Program-made: the position numbers and the translations under genes
Source: Chrysoperla carnea
Lineage: Eukaryota; Arthropoda; Insecta; Neuroptera; Chrysopidae
Assembly: GCF_905475395.1 (NCBI RefSeq)
Contig: NC_058338.1
Location: 70,443,435 to 70,507,434, forward strand
Length of the DNA: 64,000 bases
Direction: 5' to 3'
Shown here: positions 12,601 to 22,244 of the stretch, in pieces
How the letters are laid out: each line of letters begins with the position of its first letter
Numbering within the stretch: position 1 is the first letter of the stretch
The notes under the pieces: generated by a model
Database searches by the model: none
What the model saw: the letters and a program-made list of their open reading frames with translations, nothing else
Told to the model about the DNA's origin: nothing

Positions 12601-15600
12601 ATGTATCAAATCATTCGAGTGTTTTCCCTACTAATCGAACTTACATTTGTAATGTTATTTATAAAATTGATTCCGTTAAATTAACCAAATGTTGGTTGAA
12701 TACATCACGTAGAGAAAAGTCAATTTTAATGTCACGCAATGATTCATTTGTTTGTGAATATAAAACTGATGGATCTTTGTTGTCGGAATTTGTATGTCGC
12801 TTACGACACGTTCTAGATGAACTAACCCCAAGAGCCTCCACACCGCCAATGTATGCAAAAGAGGATTTTAATAATGTGTATCATCGGAGGCAGCGGTTCC
12901 ATAATTTTAGGAACAGTCGTCGAGTGAGACGTAATAGTTTCGAACATTTCCATACCAATCAAATGATTAATGAGCCACAAGTATTGAAAGTAAAATTCAA
13001 CGATATAACGTATATTGATGAACATCCAAATTCAACGCAATTAACAATGTCTTTGGTCATGAATCGTGGTAATGAAACGGAAAATCATCATTTGGCAGAC
13101 GAAAGTGACAAACACTCAACAAGGTAAGCTAAATTAGACTTAATCCAAACAAGTGAAAACAAACAATTGACTGAGTTGATTGTTGAAATACCATGCATAG
13201 TCAGTGTTGATTTCTTTATCACATAACACATACAAACATGTGACACATACCTATTATAAAATTTCCGCCCAATTAGCGCCCTCACGGGTAAACAGTGATG
13301 TTTGCGAAAAAATGTTTCAAACAAAAGTTGTTTAATTTTTGATAAGGAACATTTTTTACATTCAAACTTTTGTTCTATCTCTAACGGTTTACAAGATGGG
13401 TCCTACGGACTCAAGACCCAATTGACCTATGATGCTCATTTACAAACTTGACCTCACTTTTTACGTCCTGAGTACGCTGTAAAAATTTCAGCTCGATATC
13501 TTTTATCGTTTTTGAGTTATCGTGTCCACAGACGGACGGACGGACAACCGGAAATGGACTAATTAGGTGATTTTATGAACACCTATGACAACATTTTTTT
13601 CCTAGCATTATTATTTTTAAGCGTTACAAACTTGGGACTAAACTTAATATACTATGTATATTTCATATATGCATGATATAAAAATGAATCGAGACTAATC
13701 TTGACGTCAATTTTTTGGATTCCTTCAAGAAACATCCCTAGCCTACTCCCATAGTTTTCATTCACACTATATCAAAAGGGATTTTAAATAAGGCCGGAAA
13801 TCTTATCTACAACAAATTTTGCTTAATAGCCCATCCCATCCTAAAATACATCAGTCAAAACGCGATTTATCAACTTTGTTTCAGTTTTTCGTTGGTATGA
13901 ACGGGGAAAAACCCCCTTCACACACCCAAAATTAAATAATCGTTAAATTGATGTGAGTTGTTTCTTGCGTTTATAATCAGGGACAAAATATCCCCCGACA
14001 AAATATTCTCACGACACATTTCCACGGTCAAACTCTCACCTTGGCGAAATATTCCCACAACAAAATATCTTCAGATAAAATATCTCTAAATATATTTAAA
14101 AAATAGAAAATCTTTGAAATCAGTAAATGAATACGATCACAGTGTTAACCAAATAGCCAAACCCCAAGATCCGAGCCTACTCGACCCCATTTAAGGACTG
14201 GTCAAACTGTGGATCGCGGAATGAACGCAATCACAGAGTTAACCAAATAGTCTAAAAAACCTGCAGAGCCGTGAGAGAACTCAATTCCATTAAAATCATA
14301 ACCAACCCGTACACCAGTGAATAACCACAATCAAACGGGTAACCAAACAATCAAAAAACTCGTAGACTTTTGCTAACTCGACCCCATGAAAGCCATGGAC
14401 ATTTAGTTTGAAGATATTTTGTATTGGGAATCTTTTGTCGAGGATATTTTTTATCAAGAACTATTTTATCCAGGAATGTTTTTCGGTGTGTATTTTCTGT
14501 CAATGTGAAATTTTTCCCGAGAGATATAAACGTACAGTACCCTATTAGTTCTGGTCTAATGGTCATCTTAAACCGTAAGAGAAGGATACAATTTATGATA
14601 AATTTCAGACATAATTACACAGTGACACAGTACATTCTTGCACTTTAAGCTTATTGGGTTTAAAAATTTCATACAATTTGGCGTTATCATATAATTAACC
14701 TAAAAACCCTAATATTCAATCAAAACTCGTAAATAATCTTTTTGAAACTTAGGCCAAATTTTTAATCCAAAACTGTGACTTCTAAAAAAAATGTGCCAGG
14801 TTTTCGGTGAGTTTCTCACATATTATCGCATAGTTATAGAAATAATCCCACTTCTGTACGTCATTTAGTCGATTTGTAGAATGCTCTCAGGCAAACCAGC
14901 CTATTCCATTTAACAAACTATTATTTTGACATTCTGTTTTAGTTCTTTTGATTCTAGCGAAGAGAGAAAATATTCACAAACCAAAGAAAGTCATTTTTCA
15001 CCGAAACCAACGATACAAAACCATAATACAACGCCAAAACCAACTTATCATCATGAACCACTTACTGACGATTCAATTGCATATTTTCAATCCGACGAAA
15101 ATGTAAGTGAAGATCCCAGCGCAAATTTGGAGAAACTGATTAAAGATGCGAATTTTTCTAATCCACACGATATGAAACAGATAGTTCAAGGTGTTTTAGC
15201 AGAAATTAGCCAAGATCTTCTACAAAATCGAACTAAATTACATGCTGGCGATGTAAATAATCAGTTAGATTTTGATTTGAATTGGCTAAAGAACTTGTAC
15301 AATTCGTCACACAAAGATGTACATCCAGATGAACATATAGACGCACGTTCGGGTGGAAACTCACATGTAGACTCACCGTCAGAAAAGAATGCCCCTCCAC
15401 CGGAAACGGAAAAGCCGGAATCTGATCCTTCATATAAAACTTCATTCGTAGATACAAACAAGTTCGATAAAATATTTTTCAAGTAAGTTAAATTTGTCTG
15501 CTTTTATAAACGTTTTCAAGGTTAGACAAATGAACCTCAGACGTGAATGAGTGAGTTGTCTGATCCTTCTTACCAGCCCCTTCAATGAAGCCTTCTCTAA

Positions 15601-16875
15601 CTTTAAATAGGATGAAATTGTGCCCGTCTGTGAATGACGTTGGTGAACGTATTTGAATGCATCATTACCCTTAAATTAGAAAAATATTTAAATAATATAT
15701 ACTTTTGAAGGACAAGCTTTTGTACTAAAAAGTAAAAAATAATTATTTCTTTGAGTCACTCATACATGACTATTTGTAAAGCTTATATCAACTAAGCTAT
15801 CGCTAAAGCTTATATGCACAATTATACAGAGAAAAAAAGTATTAAAAATATATGTTAAAATTATTCTTAAGACTTTGTTCCTTGATTCAAGAAAATTTTT
15901 GCCTTTCTTTTAAAAGTAAAAAATTTTTTGAGGCAAAACACCCTTTTTTTCTGTACGCTACATTCAAAAATGTAACACAAATCGATCTGATAGAAGTAAT
16001 CGAAAAGAAACAAATGCCTTTAAAAGTCTGCCCTTTCTTAAGTTATTCTAGCCGTGTATGCCCGGAGATGGTAATGATAAATATGGTACTTTATTAATAT
16101 AATTTTATGCACATATAAGTCTATGATTTGAATATATGATTTACATTCATTATTTAATACTATTTTCAAAAAAAAAAAAAAAAACTAATTTAATCTAACA
16201 TTGTTTTTAAAAATATTATTTATGCAGCAATTTTGTCTATTATTTTCACAATTTCTAATGCAACAAGTTTACTATATCAATTACAGGTAAGCATTTGAAA
16301 CATAGAACACATTTTAAATAAAACGTTTGATTTATTGCAAATTTCATTAAAGAGCAGCGCTGCAATCGATTCACTTGCCCCCTTCACCTACTTTGTACTC
16401 AACAAATAGTGTGGACATGAAGAGTCCGATTTTCAATTAAATGACCAAAGACTTTATTTTCGAATAGGTACACGATGATAAAATTTTAAAATTAAAACAA
16501 GTAAAATATTGTAGATAATTTTAAAATTTTATCTTTGTTATTTTAATAACCAATTCATTTGGTTTTAGGTTTATTATGAATCACCAGCCAGAACGCGAAT
16601 GTAGCCATCAAAATCATCAATCCGAGCCGATAATTAAAACTAAATTATTTAGTTTTATCCCATTTACACATATCGTGCATCATCAAGTTGTTCAAATATT
16701 CCCAGATTCAAATAATACTGAACAACATCTGAATGTTCCTGAAACAGTAGCTTTTACAAATCATACAGAAAAATTCTATAAACCACAAGTGATTACAAAA
16801 ATTCCAAACAATTGGTTTAATTTAATGTCAAGTACTAAAGATATTCCGAATTTAGTCCATTATGACCGTGCATGA
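9650..16875 (+). CDS. Gene A: secreted six-module two-cysteine protein
   Basis: Exons 9650-9700, 11721-13123, 14943-15482 and 16569-16875 (stop) join with phases 0, 2 and 2 to give 766 aa. Exon 1 is a pure signal peptide, MLELNILFTIICIILCS, ending at donor GTAAGT; exon 2 follows acceptor ATTCCAG. Residues 25-156 are Asn-rich with several N-x-S/T sites. Residues 157-376 hold six modules, each with one cysteine pair spaced by 9-13 residues: C157/167, 198/212, 250/262, 293/306, 327/341 and 362/376. The second cysteine is often followed by W or Y. Next come RRQR and RRVRR, possible furin-type cleavage sites (about 406-421), then a hydrophilic Pro/Asp/Glu/His-rich tail. There is no membrane segment after the signal. 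I recognise no named family. A secreted lineage-specific protein (salivary, cuticular or reproductive) is my inference; structure confidence is high, function unknown. Confidence 0.8.
9935..10194. mobile_element. hAT-type MITE with perfect 8-bp target duplication
   Basis: Ends are CAGGTATGGGC at the left and GCCCATGCCTG at the right, an inverted pair. The element is flanked by identical 8-base copies ATATACAC (9927-9934 and 10195-10202). An 8-base duplication and a CAGG...GGGC end are characteristic of hAT transposons. At 260 bases it cannot code for a transposase. It sits in intron 1 of gene A. Confidence 0.9.
11086..11621 (-). pseudogene. hAT transposase C-terminal relic
   Basis: On the minus strand, an open frame through TKLFKDN, HDDSHDIWIDE and YQMLRVLEVLPVTTTANERSF matches the dimerisation region at the C-terminus of hAT transposases (the pattern ...LP-V-T-x-A-x-x-ERSF). 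A shift of frame follows; then TLRRLIKS, a stop, IGLASLNIY and VDVDAHRVLEKFFSVVRRINL continue the motif to a stop at 11221. The usual LRSTM segment is deleted. Sequence CAGGCCCGTGCGCAG at 11086-11100 is a plausible hAT terminal end beyond the stop. It lies antisense in intron 1 of gene A and is clearly dead. Confidence 0.75.
11665..11736 (+). repeat. 36-bp tandem duplication at the gene A exon 2 splice acceptor
   Basis: ACACAGTTTTTACATTCCA occurs at 11665 and again at 11701. The second copy reads CCAG-AG and is the acceptor used by the in-frame model (exon starts 11721). The first copy reads CCAAAG instead. Confidence 0.85.
13148..13680 (+). repeat. Dispersed ~560-bp repeat, copy 2
   Basis: Starts AACAAGTGAAAACAAACAAT and ends TATATGCATGATA. 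It carries CTCACGGGTAAACAGTGATG, TCTAACGGTTTACAAGATGG, an (ACGG)n tract near 13530 and TTACAAACTTGGGACTAAAC. It lies in intron 2 of gene A, beginning only 24 bases after the donor site. Confidence 0.9.
13981..14490. mobile_element. Foldback-like element with three internal tandem units
   Basis: The left arm is rich in GACAAAATAT / CAAAATATCTTCA (13981-14090). The right arm (14402-14475) carries the inverse, TGAAGATATTTTGTATTGGG and TTTTGTCGAGGATATTTT. Between them lie three degenerate units starting at about 14127, 14221 and 14317, each with (A)TCA(C/A)A...GTTAACCAAATAG or close variants; unit length is 94-96 bases. Inverted outer arms around a small tandem array is the architecture of foldback transposons. 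It is in intron 2 of gene A. Confidence 0.6.
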
Positions 16876-16990
16876 TAAACACCAATTATTTAGTCTACTA
16901 TGCGCAGTATCTAATTTTTTCGTTTCGCAGCGAAGCATAACATACCTCAAATTTTATTCGCGAAGCTATGTACCTTCGAAGCTCACTTCG

Positions 16991-16996
16991 AATAAA
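16991..16996 (+). terminator. Possible polyadenylation signal of gene A
   Basis: AATAAA 115 bases after the gene A stop codon; it is the first canonical hexamer that I see downstream. Confidence 0.45.
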
Positions 16997-17620
16997 CAAT
17001 TGTAAAATGTTATTATTCGTAATATTTTACGACGTAATTTTTTGTTCAATTTAGCTTTTACAAAATTATAGACAGGAGGCAAAAAGAAAAACGGACGAAA
17101 TTGCCGTGAAAGTTATCATTTCAGAAATCGAAATTTTCAAAAAAAAATTATGTTTTTACCCAAACTGACAACAATTTTCGACTTATATACATCGCCGTAT
17201 CGTTTATTGGGACCATTTTGATACCAATCAAGTATGAATTTAGTGTATTTGGAACATATTTTGTTTCAGAAACTCTATTTTTTTTATATTTAGTTTCAAT
17301 TTGTGTATGATTATTTATGTGATTATTTCTAAGTGATTTTTTTAAATAGCAGAGTCAACAGATATCAGAAACTGATTAAATTTTACAAAAAAGCTGTTTG
17401 GGTTAGTATATTATATTTAATTGTATCAGTTTCTAAGATTTCTGAGGTTAACAGGAACTTTAATTAATTTTTGTCTTAATAACATGTAATTAGATATTAC
17501 ATTAAGATTAATAATATGTAATAAAAGAATATTTAGCAGAATATTTGAATAATAAACATTTCCTAAAAAATTTTCTATATACAAAAAACAATTTTTTTTA
17601 AATGTTAATTTGTAATGAAT

Positions 17621-17670
17621 AAAGCAAACAATTGACTGAGTTACTTGTTGAAATACCATGTATAGACAGT
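17621..17670 (+). repeat. 5' fragment of the ~560-bp repeat, copy 3
   Basis: Only the first part of the family is present: AAACAATTGACTGAGTTA, then TTGTTGAAATACCATGTATA. The remainder is absent. Confidence 0.7.
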
Positions 17671-18519
17671 AAATCTTTTTCAAAAATTAAATACCTACAA
17701 CTTTTTGTTTAGAAACTGCTCGTTTCAGAATATAATTTGCTAAATGTCTAATTTGTTCGGACTATTTAGTCCGAACAAAAAACAAAGTTTAATATTATTG
17801 TGATGTCTTACGAAGCAATTTTTCTTAAGTGTGGGTGTCGTTAATTAAAATAACCAAAAGAAAAATAGATTGTTCTGAAACAAAATCTGTGATATTAAAT
17901 ATCTTGAGAATCTTTTTTTTTTAAGAATTGTTTGTGATTTTTATAATATTCTTTCCTAAACAATTGCTTTTTATATTTTGATAATTGTAATTTAAGGGAG
18001 CGTTCAAGTAAGTAAATTTTTGGTGATTTAAGATCATATCTTGTGTAGAAAATATGAATATTTTCAATTTTCCCTAAAATAATAAAACAAATCTAATATT
18101 TTGTTAATGAAAACTATTATTTTAATTAAAAACTTGAAAATTAAATATTTATATCCATTTTGATACTTTTTTGATCTACCTATTAGGAATAACAGGCTCA
18201 AACTGAATTTAAGCAGGTGTTGTTTTACAAAATTTACAAAATATTGTTTAAATATATGACCACAACGTCTAATAAATAAAATAAATAATTTAAAAAATCT
18301 AAAAAGAAAGAAACAAGTCCAGTAGTTTACATAGCGACTGCAATAGTCGGAACCCATTATTGGGAAGATTTCAACCGATCTAGATTTTAATGAGCCACGA
18401 CTGTTAAAGTCACTATGTAAACTGTTGAACTTGTTTCTCTCTTTTCAGATTTTATTTAACGCAGTCGGGTTTTTTTTTCTCCCCCTCTGGGTGGAAGTGT
18501 CATCTTTCGTCAAGCTGTG

Positions 18520-18627
18520 CTACACGAAGCTGGCCAAGTTACCGCTTGCTGCCTTCGTCGTAAAGGAAAATAGTATACAAACAGCAGCGGTAGCAAGTAA
18601 AGAATGTTTCAAATCTGATGTTGTCAT
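18520..18627 (-). CDS. Candidate orphan signal-peptide exon (strand uncertain)
   Basis: Minus-strand frame of 35 aa starting MTTSDLKHSLLATAAVC, then ILFSFTTKAAS, a good secretory signal, and ending at TAG. A donor-like GGTAACT inside it (exon end 18543) could splice away the stop. The patch 18440-18620 is clearly GC-richer than its surroundings. On the plus strand the same patch is also open (18425-18661) and follows a strong pyrimidine tract ending TTTTCAG, so which strand codes, if either, is unresolved. No downstream minus-strand exon was found. It could be a remnant of a secreted-protein gene. Confidence 0.25.
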   Translation of the reverse strand: MTTSDLKHSLLATAAVCILFSFTTKAASGNLASFV

Positions 18628-18914
18628 CTTATCTGTGAAATTCTTTACTTTTGCTTCTTAGATGTGTAATATAATAAATACTTTTTTTATTTTATATTAA
18701 GTAAAAAATGAATTTTGAAAATCAATACTTACACGACTATTGATCACAATAGCCAATTTAGTGTCAAATAATTTAAATTCTCATAATATAGATGTTTACT
18801 TTGTAGAACATAAAATTTTTATGGAAAGTTTCATTAGGATATAAAAAAAAATTCATAACATATACCATATTTAGATAACTTATTATTTTCAAATAAAGTT
18901 AATATTTCAAAATA

Positions 18915-19349
18915 CAGTCAAACCTGGATAAGCAAGAGTTCAAGGGAGCACAATGTCATTCTCGCTTTTATAGAGGTTTCTCACTAACCCGTGTTTCTCG
19001 GTAATGCAGGTATATGGATGGGTAGCGTTTCTCTCTTATAGAGGCACGCAGCAATAACAAGTCACAGCCAGTACGAATGTAGTAAATATGTAATATGATA
19101 AAATTATGTTGTAGCTATAGTTCCTCCTAAATAATATAAATAAATAAAGCTCGACTGTCGCTTATAGAGGTATAGATAAGTAGCAGTCTCACTTACGGAG
19201 GTCCGTGAGGGAAAAACAACTCTATCTTACAGAGGTTTCCGTTTCTCGTTAATAGAGGTTTTGGGAGCTTAAAATGACGGGTTCTGGCTATTACTCTCAC
19301 TTATAGAGTTTTCTCACTTGTCCATATCTCACTTACCCAGGTTTGACTG
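18915..19349. mobile_element. Tigger/pogo-like MITE, 435 bp
   Basis: Inverted ends CAGTCAAACCTGG (left) and CCAGGTTTGACTG (right) are flanked by TA on both sides, the target duplication of Tc1/mariner-pogo elements. The interior repeats CTTATAGAGGT-type phrases several times on one strand, and CTCACT-rich phrases. No transposase frame is present. It lies between genes A and B. Confidence 0.85.
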
Positions 19350-19355
19350 TATATA

Positions 19356-19470
19356 CAGTATACGCCAAAAGTCTGGATACACCTAAATAACTTTTGTAAA
19401 AACGAAAGTATCATAAAAATGGAAAAACAATAATCTTGATTTATAAAAAAAGCTGCCATTAATACTAATC
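19356..19470 (+). mobile_element. Tc1/mariner-type left end, truncated
   Basis: CAGTATACGCCAAAAGTCTG followed by GATACACC resembles a Tc1-like terminal repeat and is preceded by TA. It starts only six bases after the Tigger-like MITE ends. No matching inverted right end is visible in the following 400 bases, so the element is truncated or badly decayed. Confidence 0.5.
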
Positions 19471-19969
19471 ATCCCCCACCTCTAGATACGCAAGAGTAAA
19501 GGGGGTTGATATTTTTAAATTTCACCAAAGGTCGAGCGGGAGGCTGGTCCTCAAATAAGCAAACCCTTAAAATCTTAAAACCTTTAAAATAAGCTTTTAA
19601 AAGTAAATTAGCTTTTATGAAGTATCCAAAATATTGTTTTTCTGTTTTTTTTTTATATGTTCGTTTTTATGGAAAAGAAACGATTCGTCGAATTATCGAT
19701 CGAAGTTATGATTACAAAATTATTTCCAAATTTTCGAATTACATTTCAATAACTGGATATCTGGGTTGCTGTATAGAGTAATGTTATCAGCGATACTTTG
19801 AAAAGACTATAATAAGTTCTTAAAACAACCTTCAAAATTTTAATAACTCGCTCCTAGATTATCTTTTGCTATTTAAGAATGTAAATGAAATAATTTGAAT
19901 TTGAAAATCTGGCATAATTCGTAAAGCAATCCTTTGCTATTTGTAATTTTTATCACCCAAACAAAAAAG

Positions 19970-20225
19970 GAGTGTTATAAGTTTGGCCGCTATGTGTGTG
20001 TCAGTCTGACTGTTTGCCTTGTGTCTGTCTGTGGCATCGTAGTGCCTAAACGGGTGAACCGATTTCGATTTTTCAAGTTCTTAGCTATGTTTCAAGTGAG
20101 AGTTTATTGTTGCGTATACTCAAAAAACTAAAAAAAGTACAATGATCTTCAGAATCGGCTCAGTTTGGAAAAGGCTTTAAGGAAAAAGGTAATTTAATGG
20201 AGAGTTTTTTAAATTTTGTAAATTT
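19970..20225 (+). repeat. Copy of the GGCCGCTATGTGTGTG repeat family
   Basis: Contains GTTTGGCCGCTATGTGTGTG, TGTCTGTCTGTGGCATCGTA, ACGGGTGAACCGATTTCGAT and GGAAAAGGCTTTAAGGAAAA, ending with GGTAATTTAATGGAGAGT. The related copy at 4425 lacks the middle; a shorter relative is at 21990. The class is unknown. Confidence 0.6.
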
Positions 20226-21008
20226 CACTCGTTTGTAAAGCTAATATATATGAACAGTGTTATCGATGTTATAAAATAATGATAATCGTCCAATACAATG
20301 TCAAAATTTGACGAAATTTAGCTCTTGGTATATTATTGTAACCAATATTATTTCTATTTAATGTGATTATTATTTCATTTTTATTAGTTAATAAATATTT
20401 TTATAGTGAAATGGTTCATTAATTTTGTTTATACTTTTTTATTTTACAATTGTTTATATTGACAAATTAATTCATCATTTACTAAGCGGTCAACTCTTGC
20501 TTCTTGCTAGCTCCGCTATTGATATATTCAAGTATAAAAGTGCAATTGTTTATATTACTGCTATAGCATACACATAAACCTTGGATATTTGATTTTTAAT
20601 TATACCAAATAATATATAATATAATTTAATAGTTAAAATTAATAATTAAATTTAGGTCAAATTATATATTATATTAATTTTTATTTTTTGATTACATTAT
20701 TAATATTGGAATGCAAGAGATAAATAATTAATATTGTGCTAACAATTATATCAATTGAAGAAGATCTTCTTCCTTTTAAAAAAATTATTGGTTTTTTTAA
20801 CTAAAGCATAGGGAAATTAATGTAATAGGTCCAAAAATTCATATCGAAATTTACAACATGTATATCCGTTTTCTAATCATGGCGATGTATTAACACTATT
20901 TTTAAATGGATGTCTATGTATTCACCTTTTCGTTTGTGGCATTCTTTCCTTCACAATTGATCGTGAATGAAAGGTGATAACGATCTCAGACTTGCATCAG
21001 AATAATAA

Positions 21009-21286
21009 GTTAGATTATGTCACTCTGTTAGTCGCAATATTGCTCATGTTGGTTAAGGCGTAACCACGGGATCGATTCCCGGCATCGCAACAAAATTAAT
21101 TTAATTAATAGTTGTGATGGGCTGGTGTAGTGCATGTTATATGCATGAAGAAAGTGCACTCAGGCTCTGATATTGAGGTGCTGATAAATGAAATTATCAG
21201 CGAAAAGGTGGCAAAACACATATGGTATCACAATGGGCTCTATAGCCTAAGTGTGTCCTTCGTGGACAGCCAATATAACCTAACCT
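21009..21286 (+). mobile_element. tRNA-derived SINE with perfect 13-bp target duplication
   Basis: A tRNA-like head contains an A-box region with GGTTAAGGCG (to 21060) and a B-box GGATCGATTCC (21069-21079), the internal RNA polymerase III promoter. The body ends ATATAACCTAACCT. Identical 13-base copies ATCAGAATAATAA flank it at 20996-21008 and 21287-21299, as made by LINE-assisted insertion. The anticodon arm region between the boxes is deleted. The perfect duplication points to a young insertion. Confidence 0.9.
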
Positions 21287-21935
21287 ATCAGAATAATAAA
21301 ACTTGAAATTTTTCTTGACTATTAAGAAACTTAGTAAAGTTGTATTATCCGGTCAAATAAAACCAAAAAATAGGAGTGAAGGTACAAAAATTCACACCCA
21401 GCTCAAAGTTGGTAGAATTGTTCAAAACACCATCATAAATGAAATCTAAAAATTCTCATCGATCCGATACCTGGAAAAAATTTACTTGAGGTCAAATGGT
21501 CGCAAAAACGGGTTCTTCGGAGTTTTTAGCCAAACGGTAAGTTTTATCTTAAAATAAGTTCTGACAAAAATTTTAGATCAGATAATTAATAACCGTTTCT
21601 GAGATATAACGATTAAAACATTTCGAAGAGTTGTAATCGTCATATGATTCTCAAGGTTACAAAATGTCTGCCCCCGAAAGGAAAGTTTAGTTGAACTTAT
21701 TTATTATTCTTTGAAAAGTATTAACCTCTATAATTTCTAAATTCAATTTCTACCGAATCTAAACAAGATTTAAAAAAAAATATTTCAAAGAAATAAAAGA
21801 CTATATAGAAGCTTGCTTCCTCAAAATATGTTCTATCTTGTATCATTTATGCTTCGTTTGAATACATCGTTCCAACTTTTATTTGACAGATATTTGCGTA
21901 AAATGTGTTCCCAGTTTTTTTATAATATTAGTTAA

Positions 21936-21940
<5 letters not shown>

Positions 21941-21974
<34 letters not shown>
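21941..21974. repeat. Poly(A) run of 34
   Basis: An uninterrupted run of A, directly before the repeat-family copy at 21990. Confidence 0.95.
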
Positions 21975-21975
<1 letters not shown>

Positions 21976-21989
21976 GATAGAAAATCGGG

Positions 21990-22240
21990 TGCGATTAATT
22001 CGTTTGTGGCGTCGTAGCTTCTAAAAGAATGAAACGATTTTAATTATTTTAATGATTATTTGATCGGGAGTGCTCTTAGGTATGTTTAAAGAAAATTTCT
22101 CTAGTTATCTCGCACTTAAGACAAAGCTAAGAATTATCGTTTAAAATAACTTAAAGAAAAAAAAGAAACAGTAAATCGCGATTCATCCGTTTAGCAGCTA
22201 CGATATCACAGACAGATACGACAGACACGTACAACTTATA
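21990..22240. repeat. Inverted pair of CGTAGCT-containing repeat pieces
   Basis: TTTGTGGCGTCGTAGCTTCT and AATGAAACGATTTTAAT at 22000-22045 are mirrored by TCATCCGTTTAGCAGCTACG plus ATATCACAGACAGATACGAC at about 22183-22228. The two arms are relatives of the 19970 repeat family facing each other, which gives a possible hairpin. Confidence 0.45.
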
Positions 22241-22244
22241 ACTA

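Noticed and set aside
15852-16097. 81-codon plus-strand frame within gene A intron 3
   Set aside because: It follows an ATG by chance in AT-rich intron sequence, keeps no phase with the flanking exons and shows no domain.
16228-16286. Cassette with a hydrophobic frame as a transmembrane exon of gene A
   Set aside because: Entering in the phase left by exon 3 gives a stop after ten codons, and leaving it is out of phase with exon 4. The direct exon 3-4 junction is in phase.
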